Assembly: GCA_946187095.1 (NCBI GenBank)
Contig: CAMHPW010000080.1
Span: 1-5,794 of the forward strand
From: an uncultured Clostridia bacterium
GTDB taxonomy: Bacteria; Bacillota; Clostridia; Oscillospirales; Acutalibacteraceae
DNA length: 5,794 nucleotides
Direction: 5' to 3'
The position numbers and the translations under genes are program-made. Of this stretch, positions 1-5,265 are shown one piece after another. Under the pieces are notes generated by a model, which made no database searches, was not told the origin of the DNA, and saw only the letters and a list, made by a program, of their open reading frames with translations. Numbering within the stretch: the first letter of the stretch is position 1; every line of letters begins with the position of its first letter.

Positions 1-5
1 CTCTT

Positions 6-2270
6 TTATAAAGTTTTGTGGCAGGTACGGGCTATTACATCAAGCTGCTGTTCTCTTGTCAGGTCTATGAATTTGACAGCATAGCCCGATACACGAATCG
101 TAAAGTTAGCATATTCCTCTTTTTCGGGGTGTTCCATAGCATCAAGGAGTTTTTCCGTACCGAATACGTTGACATTCAAATGATGTGCCCCTTGGTCAAA
201 GTAGCCGTCCATTACCTGTACAAGATTGTTGATTCTCTCCTGTTCATCATGTCCCAGAGCGTCGGGGTGAATCGTCTGTGTATTGGAAATACCGTCCAAA
301 GCCCAGTGATACGGCAGTTTCGCAACGGAATTCAGGGAAGCAAGCAAGCCGTTTTTCTCTGCACCGTAACTCGGATTTGCACCCGGAGCAAGAGGTGCCC
401 CTGCACGCCTGCCGTCAGGCATATTGGAAGTTGCCTTTCCGTAAACGACATTTGATGTGATCGTCAGAATAGAAGTAGTCGCTTCGGAATTTCTGTATGT
501 ATGGCGTTTCTTTATTTTCTCAAGGAAAGTTTTCAGTACCCAGAGGGCTATGTCATCTGCACGGTCATCATCATTTCCGTAACGTGGGAAATCGCCTTTT
601 GTCGAGAAGTCCACAGTGATTCCTGCATCGTCTCTGATTGGCTTTACAGTCGCATATTTAATGGCACTCAAAGAATCTACGACATGAGAAAAGCCTGCAA
701 TGCCCGTTGCAAAAGTTCTCCTTACGTCTGTATCGATCAAAGCCATTTCAGCGGCCTCATAGTAATATTTATCATGCATATACTGAATAAGATTCAGCGT
801 ATTGACATACAAGCCTGCCAGCCAGTCCATCATAATTTCATATTTCTCTATGACTTCATTGTAATCGAGAATTTCGGATTTAATCGGGCTGTAAGCAGGT
901 GCTACCTGTTCACGGTTTTTCGCATCGACACCGCCATTGATGGCATACAAAAGACATTTTGCCAAATTGGCCCTTGCCCCGAAAAACTGCATTTCTTTAC
1001 CCGTCTGCGTTGCGGAAACACAGCAGCATATCGAATAGTCATCGCCCCATACGGGTTTCATGACATCATCATTTTCATACTGAACCGAACTTGTATTGAT
1101 AGATACCTTTGCGGCGTATTTCTTGAATTTTTCGGGAAGTGCCGAAGAATATAATACCGTCAGATTCGGTTCGGGAGAAGGTCCCATATTTTCAAGTGTA
1201 TGCAGGAAACGGAAATCGTTTTTCGTTACCATAGAACGTCCGTCTACACCAATGCCTGCCACTTCGAGAGTTGCCCAGACGGGATCGCCCGAAAACAGTT
1301 CATTATATGACGGAATCCTTGCAAATTTCACCATTCTGCACTTCATGACAAAATGGTCAATGAGTTCCTGAGCCTCTTTTTCCGTAATAACACCGTCATT
1401 CAAATCTCTTTCAATGTATATATCAAGGAAAGTTGAAACTCTGCCGACACTCATAGCTGCACCGTTCTGTGTTTTGATAGCCGCAAGATAACCGAAATAC
1501 AGCCATTGTACAGCCTCTTTTGCATTTGTTGCAGGCTGTGAAATGTCATAGCCGTATATTTTCGCCATTTCCTTCATGCCCTGCAAGGCTCTTATCTGCT
1601 TGGCAAGTTCTTCACGAAGTCTGATAACGTCATCTGTCATGGTGCCGTCACCGCAGTTTGCCAAATCCTGTTTCTTGTATGCAATAAGATTGTCGATACC
1701 GTAAAGGGCAACTCGTCTGTAGTCACCAACGATTCTGCCACGACCGTATGTATCGGGCAAACCTGTGATAATTTTATTGTGTCTTGCCTTTTTCATTTCG
1801 GGGGTGTATGCGTCAAATACGCCCTGATTATGAGTCGTGACATATTCCGTGAATATCCTGTGAATTTCGGGATCGGGTGTATAGCCGTTGGAAGTACAAG
1901 CCTGTTCCGCCATTTTGATACCGCCGAAAGGCATGAATGCTCTTTTGAGCGGAAGGTCTGTCTGCAAGCCGACGATCTTTTCCAGTTCGGGTTCATCTTC
2001 AATGACATATCCTGCACCGTAGGAAGTCAGGCTTGAAACAATTTTTGTTTCCATGTCAAGAATACCGCCCTGAGCTCTTTCGACTTTCTGATATTCCTGC
2101 ACTTTGTTCCAGAGTTTTTCTGTAGCCTGTGTAGGACCTTCAAGGAAAGATTCATCACCGTCATAGGAATGATAATTTTTCTGAATAAAATCTCTTACGT
2201 TTATCTCTTGTTTCCACATTCTGCCTTCAAAGCCATGCCATGCCTTATCATTTTCCATTCTCTTGAACAT
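6..2270 (-). CDS. pflB: Pyruvate formate-lyase (formate C-acetyltransferase)
   Basis: This cytoplasmic glycyl-radical enzyme cleaves pyruvate with CoA to acetyl-CoA and formate, a central step of anaerobic fermentation. The chosen start is the ATG at 2270, giving 754 residues, close to the E. coli enzyme (760). An AGAAGGAG site lies 9 nt upstream, whereas the in-frame TTG at 2276 sits only 3 nt from that site. Visible landmarks, numbered from this start: [20 protein letters not shown] around 169-188; FSGDPVWAT around 326-334; MGPSPEPN around 362-369; the catalytic Cys pair C416-C417 followed by [15 protein letters not shown]; and the C-terminal glycyl-radical loop RVSGYAV with the radical glycine at G729. 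An additional Cys (C415) precedes the catalytic pair, where E. coli has Ala. The frame is intact and the TAA stop is at 6-8. The activating enzyme gene pflA would be expected just beyond the left edge but cannot be seen. The gene has its own promoters and possible NrdR sites upstream. Confidence 0.98.
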   Translation of the reverse strand: MFKRMENDKAWHGFEGRMWKQEINVRDFIQKNYHSYDGDESFLEGPTQATEKLWNKVQEYQKVERAQGGILDMETKIVSSLTSYGAGYVIEDEPELEKIVGLQTDLPLKRAFMPFGGIKMAEQACTSNGYTPDPEIHRIFTEYVTTHNQGVFDAYTPEMKKARHNKIITGLPDTYGRGRIVGDYRRVALYGIDNLIAYKKQDLANCGDGTMTDDVIRLREELAKQIRALQGMKEMAKIYGYDISQPATNAKEAVQWLYFGYLAAIKTQNGAAMSVGRVSTFLDIYIERDLNDGVITEKEAQELIDHFVMKCRMVKFARIPSYNELFSGDPVWATLEVAGIGVDGRSMVTKNDFRFLHTLENMGPSPEPNLTVLYSSALPEKFKKYAAKVSINTSSVQYENDDVMKPVWGDDYSICCCVSATQTGKEMQFFGARANLAKCLLYAINGGVDAKNREQVAPAYSPIKSEILDYNEVIEKYEIMMDWLAGLYVNTLNLIQYMHDKYYYEAAEMALIDTDVRRTFATGIAGFSHVVDSLSAIKYATVKPIRDDAGITVDFSTKGDFPRYGNDDDRADDIALWVLKTFLEKIKKRHTYRNSEATTSILTITSNVVYGKATSNMPDGRRAGAPLAPGANPSYGAEKNGLLASLNSVAKLPYHWALDGISNTQTIHPDALGHDEQERINNLVQVMDGYFDQGAHHLNVNVFGTEKLLDAMEHPEKEEYANFTIRVSGYAVKFIDLTREQQLDVIARTCHKTL

Positions 2271-2279
2271 ACACAAAAA

Positions 2280-2287
2280 CTCCTTCT
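2280..2287 (-). promoter_or_regulatory. Ribosome binding site of pflB
   Basis: AGAAGGAG on the minus strand, with 9 nt before the ATG at 2270. The spacing selects this ATG over the upstream in-frame TTG (3 nt away) and over the ATG four codons downstream (21 nt away). Confidence 0.85.
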
Positions 2288-2291
2288 CATA

Positions 2292-2329
2292 AAATCTCTG
2301 ATTAAATAATATAGCCGTTTCAGAGATTT
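2292..2329. repeat. 9-bp perfect inverted repeat bracketing the P1 -10 region
   Basis: AAATCTCTG (2292-2300) and CAGAGATTT (2321-2329) are perfect complements. The upstream arm begins at the last base of the -35 box and overlaps one arm of the 12-bp inverted repeat. The other arm lies at the expected transcription start. Together the two repeats place TCTGA/TCAGA-type half-sites on both sides of the core promoter, as expected for cooperative repressor binding. Some chance contribution is possible in AT-rich DNA, so this repeat is less certain than the 12-bp one. Confidence 0.45.
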
Positions 2330-2334
2330 GTCAA
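2306..2334 (-). promoter_or_regulatory. Proximal pflB promoter (P1), sigma-A type
   Basis: A perfect -35 TTGACA (2334-2329) is followed by a 17-bp spacer and -10 TATTAT (2311-2306). Transcription would begin near 2299, giving a leader of roughly 30 nt that contains the pflB ribosome binding site. The -35 hexamer lies in the centre of a perfect inverted repeat, and one arm of that repeat fills most of the spacer, so a protein bound there should compete with RNA polymerase. The call rests on consensus match and position, not on experiment. Confidence 0.8.
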
Positions 2335-2348
2335 CATCTGAAACGGCT
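2313..2348. repeat. 12-bp perfect inverted repeat around the P1 -35 box (putative operator)
   Basis: AGCCGTTTCAGA (2313-2324) and TCTGAAACGGCT (2337-2348) are perfectly complementary, separated by 12 bp that include the P1 -35 hexamer. The arms are 24 bp apart centre to centre, slightly more than two helical turns. The likely role is an operator for a dimeric or tetrameric regulator. Alternatively, in read-through RNA or RNA from the upstream promoter, the arms form a 12-bp stem followed by AUAUUAUUUAAUC, a poor U-tract that could act as a weak terminator or attenuator. The transcript from P1 itself would not contain the hairpin. The regulator is not identified. Confidence 0.7.
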
Positions 2349-2388
2349 GTCACAAAATAATCGCTTTTATATACAAAATATACGCATT

Positions 2389-2417
2389 ATTATAATTGCA
2401 AATAGACAAATTCACAA
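2389..2417 (-). promoter_or_regulatory. Distal pflB promoter (P2), sigma-A type
   Basis: -35 TTGTGA (2417-2412), a 17-bp spacer, then a perfect -10 TATAAT (2394-2389). The predicted start is near 2382, giving a leader of about 110 nt that runs through the P1 region and its inverted repeat before pflB. The -35 hexamer matches four of six consensus positions. It is the promoter nearest to the tandem NrdR-like boxes, which lie 18 bp and 49 bp upstream of its -35 edge. Confidence 0.6.
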
Positions 2418-2434
2418 TCAAAATTGCTCTCCAA

Positions 2435-2450
2435 ATACTATATATTGTGT
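2435..2450 (-). promoter_or_regulatory. Putative NrdR box, proximal copy
   Basis: The minus strand reads ACACAATATATAGTAT, matching the published NrdR consensus acaCwAtATaTwGtgt at 15 of 16 positions. It is part of an 18-bp sequence (2435-2452) repeated exactly at 2466-2483. NrdR is the ATP/dATP-sensing repressor of ribonucleotide reductase genes and normally binds such boxes in phased pairs. No nrd gene is in the window; the next gene downstream is pflB. Confidence 0.7.
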
Positions 2451-2465
2451 TTCGGCTTGGCAGAG

Positions 2466-2481
2466 ATACTATATATTGTGT
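2466..2481 (-). promoter_or_regulatory. Putative NrdR box, distal copy
   Basis: Identical 16-bp site to the proximal copy, in the same orientation, with a 15-bp linker and 31 bp between centres. This is close to three turns of B-DNA, so both sites face the same side of the helix, which is the arrangement typical of NrdR operators. It lies 8 nt beyond the stop codon of the pseudouridine synthase gene. Confidence 0.7.
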
Positions 2482-2488
2482 TTTTTCT

Positions 2489-3400
2489 TTATTGAATGGT
2501 TTTTAAAAAGTCCGTGAAATAGTCGGGTAAAGGTGCAGAGAATGATAAAATTTCATTGGTTCGGGGGTGCGTGAATGAAATATAATAAGCGTGCAGACAC
2601 TGTCCGTTGAGTTTCGCAAGATAATTTTTACCGCCGTAAACAGGATCACCTGCAACGGGATGTCCGATATAAGCCATGTGTACTCTGATCTGATGGGTAC
2701 GCCCCGTTTCAAGAGTCAGTTCAAGATGGGTATAGCCGCTGTAACGTGCAAGCACCTGATAATGCGTCACGGCATTTCTGGAATTTTTGAGAGTAACCGC
2801 CATTTTTTTACGGTCTGTCGGATGTCTGCCGATGGGGGCATTAATTGTACCCGAATCATCTTTGATATTCCCGACTACTACAGCCTGATATTTTCGGGTA
2901 AAAGAATGTGCTTTGATCTGTTCGGCAAGGAGATGATGGGCAAAATCATTTTTTGCCACGATCAGAAGTCCGCTGGTATCTTTATCAATTCTATGAACGA
3001 TTCCGGGACGGATAACGCCGTTGATACCCGAAAGCCTGTCACCGCAGTGATACATCAGGGCATTCACAAGAGTCCCCGTATAATTGCCTGTTGCAGGGTG
3101 CACGACCATTCCACGAGGTTTATTGACAACAAGCAAGTCATCATCTTCATAGACGATATCCAGCGGTATATCTTCGGGAAGGGCTTCACATATTTCAGGT
3201 TCGGGAAGGTTGATTGTAATTTCATCACCTGTTTTGAGTTTCATATTTTTATCGGGAATCTTGCCGTTGACGGACACACAGCCGTCTGCAATGAGTTTCT
3301 GAACGGCGGAACGTGTCAGTTCATCGGCATTTTCCGCAATATATTTATCGATTCTCTGATTGACGGCATTTTCATCGGCAGTGAAATATAATTCATTCAT
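2489..3400 (-). CDS. rluD: RluD-type 23S rRNA pseudouridine synthase
   Basis: Member of the RluA/RluD family that isomerises uridines in 23S rRNA to pseudouridine. RluD targets helix 69 in E. coli; the exact target here is not shown. Starting at the ATG at 3400 it has 303 residues, normal for the family. An N-terminal S4 RNA-binding domain spans roughly residues 10-60 (QRIDKYIAEN to the TGDEITI strand). The catalytic motif HRIDKDTSGLLIVAK follows with the nucleophile at D139, and the family motif RTHQIRVHMAYIGHPVAGDPVYG lies near 234-256. The start is chosen because GGGGAG lies 7 nt upstream; a TTG at 3415 is also in frame but unsupported. Its start overlaps the lspA stop by 8 nt, suggesting translational coupling. 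The lspA-rluD order matches lspA-ylyB of Bacillus. No convincing terminator follows it. Confidence 0.93.
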   Translation of the reverse strand: MNELYFTADENAVNQRIDKYIAENADELTRSAVQKLIADGCVSVNGKIPDKNMKLKTGDEITINLPEPEICEALPEDIPLDIVYEDDDLLVVNKPRGMVVHPATGNYTGTLVNALMYHCGDRLSGINGVIRPGIVHRIDKDTSGLLIVAKNDFAHHLLAEQIKAHSFTRKYQAVVVGNIKDDSGTINAPIGRHPTDRKKMAVTLKNSRNAVTHYQVLARYSGYTHLELTLETGRTHQIRVHMAYIGHPVAGDPVYGGKNYLAKLNGQCLHAYYISFTHPRTNEILSFSAPLPDYFTDFLKTIQ

Positions 3401-3860
3401 GTTTTTTCTCCCCAAATGAGATCAAAACCGAAATGATCATGAGAACCGCCCCTATTGTGACACAGCAGTCCGCAAAATTGAATACAGGCGAAAAAAACGA
3501 AAATGACAGGTAATCAATGACGTATCCCCTGAAAACACGGTCTGTCAGATTGCCGATACCGCCGCCTATGATCAGCGTGGAAGCGATATAAAACAATTTG
3601 CCTTGGAATATTTTTTTCACGATCATGTAGATGAATATGCCTATAAAAACGACTGTCATCAGGGAGAAAAACCAGAACATTCCCTGAAACATTCCGAAAG
3701 CGATCCCCCTGTTCTCGACATAGACAAGTGAAAAAATGCTGTCCGCTACGGACATATAGCCGACAGGCTTCAGATTTTCAAGCACAAAATATTTGATGAT
3801 CTGGTCGATAACTGCCAGAACTGCCGAACATACAAGTATAATTGTCAAAGTAACTGCCAA
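3393..3860 (-). CDS. lspA: Lipoprotein signal peptidase (signal peptidase II)
   Basis: Integral membrane aspartyl protease that removes the signal peptide from prolipoproteins after lipidation of the +1 cysteine. From the preferred TTG start at 3860 the protein has 155 residues, typical for the family. Four hydrophobic segments are visible at about residues 2-18, 62-81, 90-106 and 131-149. Conserved boxes, same numbering: DQIIKYFV (D19), VENRGIAFG (about 48-56), GGxxGNxxDR with catalytic D107, and FNxAD with catalytic D131. Start choice: AAGAGGTGATC, a one-mismatch copy of the full anti-16S complement, sits just upstream of the TTG at 3860. A TTG at 3878 is in frame but has no ribosome site. 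The gene follows divIVA after 57 nt containing a hairpin and overlaps the next gene by 8 nt (ATGAATGA). Confidence 0.95.
   Translation of the reverse strand: MAVTLTIILVCSAVLAVIDQIIKYFVLENLKPVGYMSVADSIFSLVYVENRGIAFGMFQGMFWFFSLMTVVFIGIFIYMIVKKIFQGKLFYIASTLIIGGGIGNLTDRVFRGYVIDYLSFSFFSPVFNFADCCVTIGAVLMIISVLISFGEKKHE
3408..3413 (-). promoter_or_regulatory. Ribosome binding site of the pseudouridine synthase gene
   Basis: GGGGAG on the minus strand, 7 nt before the ATG at 3400 and located inside the end of lspA. It decides the start in favour of this ATG over the in-frame TTG at 3415, which overlaps the site region. Confidence 0.75.
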
Positions 3861-3863
3861 AAT

Positions 3864-3874
3864 GATCACCTCTT
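3864..3874 (-). promoter_or_regulatory. Strong ribosome binding site of lspA
   Basis: AAGAGGTGATC matches the extended Shine-Dalgarno AGGAGGTGATC at 10 of 11 positions. The GAGG core is 8 nt from the TTG at 3860, which supports that non-ATG start and excludes the TTG at 3878, because the site lies inside that longer frame. Confidence 0.8.
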
Positions 3875-3885
3875 GCAATAGTAAA

Positions 3886-3910
3886 GGGGAAACTGTTGGT
3901 TAGTTTCCCC
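3886..3910. terminator. Hairpin between divIVA and lspA; possible terminator or attenuator
   Basis: GGGGAAACT (3886-3894) and AGTTTCCCC (3902-3910) form a perfect 9-bp stem with a 7-nt loop. It begins 7 nt past the divIVA stop. Read on the minus strand (the coding direction) the stem is followed by UUUACUAUU, an imperfect U-tract, suggesting partial termination before lspA. Read on the plus strand it is followed by GAUUUUUUC, a better intrinsic terminator, so it may also block antisense transcription. The run of T is partly the end of the divIVA coding sequence. Confidence 0.55.
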
Positions 3911-3917
3911 GATTTTT

Positions 3918-4706
3918 TCAGCCTTTTTCATTGATATAATTGATCTTGAGACCGTCAAATTTCTGAGCCATACCCGTTGAATTGAAAACCACTTCCTCTT
4001 CGGGAAGTTCCGCACCGCCTTTTTCAACGATGATATGCCTGCCGTCTTTTTTCGGGATAACGGCTTTTTCGGCATCTTCCTTGAGTTTTTCAACGACTTC
4101 ATCGGCTTTGAGCGGTTTTTCCGTAGGATAATTTTCCGCCATGCTTTCCTGATATTTGCGGCATTCCTCTCCGCAGGGAAGATTTTCCGTGAATTCCACC
4201 TGTTTTTTGTACATTTCAAGGAGCTTCTCCCTGAACTTCACGGATTCATCCTGCAGAACGGAGATATAAACCTTCTGGTCTTCTATCATTCTGTTATTTT
4301 CTTCAACGCACTGTGCGGAATTGGAAAGGGCACTGTCAAGGATCATCCTTGCCTTTTCGCCTGCCTCATAGAGATTGTTTTCGGCAGTTTTTTCGGATTC
4401 CGCAACGATCTTCTGTGACTTTTCGGCTGCTTCACTGATAATTTTTTCCGCTCTGGAAGAGGCATCTTTCATGAGTTTTTTAGCTGCCATTTCAGCAGTG
4501 ATGATGGCATTCTGCACACTGTCAGCCTTTTCCTCATGCACTTTCAGTTTTTCCCTGAGTTCAGCTATTTCTTTTTCAAGTTCCTTCACAGTCTCTGTCA
4601 CTTCATCCACAAAGTTGTCTACGTCACTGCATACATATCCCCTTGATGAAAAAAAACGTGATGTTTCCCTGAAGCTCGCATTTTCTATGTCACTCAATTT
4701 CAGCAT
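3918..4706 (-). CDS. divIVA: DivIVA-family coiled-coil cell division/polarity protein
   Basis: DivIVA proteins bind negatively curved membrane at septa and poles and recruit division or cell-wall factors. From the ATG at 4706 the protein has 262 residues. The N-terminal lipid-binding domain is recognisable: MLKLSDIENASF at 1-12, then RGYVCSDVDNFVDEV at about 22-36, the equivalent of the RGYDEDEVNEFL motif of B. subtilis. Coiled coil follows from about 37 to 65 (VKELEKEIAELREKL). A second helical segment at about 66-175 is rich in Ala, Glu and Lys, with the family-like AIITAEMAAKKLMKDA. The C-terminal 80 residues are Lys/Glu-rich and unrecognised. The stretch between DI and RGY is about five residues longer than in B. 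subtilis and carries an FF pair. Start choice: GGAAGGA lies 8 nt upstream, and a TTG at 4724 is disfavoured. The gene follows sepF after 45 nt. Confidence 0.88.
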   Translation of the reverse strand: MLKLSDIENASFRETSRFFSSRGYVCSDVDNFVDEVTETVKELEKEIAELREKLKVHEEKADSVQNAIITAEMAAKKLMKDASSRAEKIISEAAEKSQKIVAESEKTAENNLYEAGEKARMILDSALSNSAQCVEENNRMIEDQKVYISVLQDESVKFREKLLEMYKKQVEFTENLPCGEECRKYQESMAENYPTEKPLKADEVVEKLKEDAEKAVIPKKDGRHIIVEKGGAELPEEEVVFNSTGMAQKFDGLKINYINEKG

Positions 4707-4714
4707 TCCGATCG

Positions 4715-4721
4715 TCCTTCC
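4715..4721 (-). promoter_or_regulatory. Ribosome binding site of divIVA
   Basis: GGAAGGA, 8 nt before the ATG at 4706, preceded by a run of seven T. It supports a protein starting MLKLSDIEN, which fits the family N-terminus, over the longer TTG-initiated form. Confidence 0.75.
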
Positions 4722-4751
4722 CAAAAAAATTCACAATGCCTGTGTTATGTA

Positions 4752-5240
4752 TCAGAAATAAACATTGTCACTTTCCACTTCGTCCACAAATTCATCGCCT
4801 GTAAGATCGATATTGCTCGGCATAACGATATATGTATCCTCGGCAACTCTTCTGATATTGCCGCTGTGGGCGTATGCGACACCGCCCAGAAAGTCGATGA
4901 TCCTCTTGGCAACGTCTTTATTTGTCTGTTCCATGTTGAGGATCAGGGTATCACCCTCGATAAATCTGTCTGCCATTGTAGTAACGTCCTTATCGAATGT
5001 TTCAGGCTTGAAAAGCACAAGATGCACTTTGCTGTCATCAGCAGGGGCAGCCTCGCCGCCGTTTGCATTGTCAGGCTGTCCGCCCTGATCATTGTTCTGC
5101 TGAGGCTGTTCGGGAGCTGCTGCTTCCTGTGCAGGTTCAGCCGGTTCTTCCTCGTCATAGTAACCTTCAAAGTCATCCATATTTTCATCCTCCTCAGGCT
5201 GCTTCATCATGTTAGCAAATCTATCTTTCCAACTGCTCAT
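4752..5240 (-). CDS. sepF: SepF, FtsZ-interacting cell division protein
   Basis: SepF anchors FtsZ to the membrane and shapes the septum in Firmicutes and Actinobacteria. The 162-residue product (B. subtilis SepF is about 150) has the three-part family layout. An N-terminal amphipathic segment, MSSWKDRFANMMKQ, is the probable membrane anchor. Residues about 15-70 are an acidic, Pro/Gln/Asn/Ala-rich low-complexity linker. The conserved SepF domain runs from about 71 to 148: VHLVLFKPETF, then ILNMEQTNKDVAKRIIDFLGGVAYA, then RRVAEDTYIVMPSNIDLTG. The ATG at 5240 has GGAGG (5254-5250) 9 nt upstream. It lies 25 nt after yggS and 45 nt before divIVA, the classic association of these division genes, and is probably cotranscribed with them. 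No internal promoter is evident. Confidence 0.95.
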   Translation of the reverse strand: MSSWKDRFANMMKQPEEDENMDDFEGYYDEEEPAEPAQEAAAPEQPQQNNDQGGQPDNANGGEAAPADDSKVHLVLFKPETFDKDVTTMADRFIEGDTLILNMEQTNKDVAKRIIDFLGGVAYAHSGNIRRVAEDTYIVMPSNIDLTGDEFVDEVESDNVYF

Positions 5241-5265
5241 AAAAACTTTCCTCCATTTTTGTTAT

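Noticed and set aside
501..1154. Long open frame on the plus strand antisense to pflB.
   Set aside because: It mirrors the codon structure of a well-supported pflB and has no family motifs.
2367..2387. Six-codon frame ATG CGT ATA TTT TGT ATA TAA in the leader region.
   Set aside because: The ATG lies at or before the predicted P2 start with no ribosome site, so it is very unlikely to be translated.
2412..2417. TTGTGA as a Rex half-site for redox control of pflB.
   Set aside because: The matching TCACAA half is absent at the needed spacing; the hexamer is better explained as the P2 -35 box.
2349..2423. A 23-codon minus-strand frame starting TTG near 2418 with GGAGAG upstream, ending in TGA before the P1 repeat.
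   Set aside because: It overlaps the P2 -35 and -10 boxes, uses a weak start, and its composition (Ile, Asn, Tyr, Leu) is what AT-rich noncoding DNA gives. There is no independent support.
2591..3391. Plus-strand open frame of over 260 codons antisense to the pseudouridine synthase gene.
   Set aside because: The sense strand encodes an intact, motif-complete enzyme. The antisense product shows no recognisable domain.
3861..3878. Longer lspA form beginning at the TTG at 3878.
   Set aside because: It has no ribosome site, and its first codons are the near-perfect Shine-Dalgarno of the TTG at 3860.
4733..4748. CACA-GGCAT-TGTG followed by a T-run between sepF and divIVA, resembling a terminator.
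   Set aside because: The stem is only four base pairs and AT/CA-rich. It would be too unstable to terminate, and the T-run directly precedes the divIVA ribosome site.
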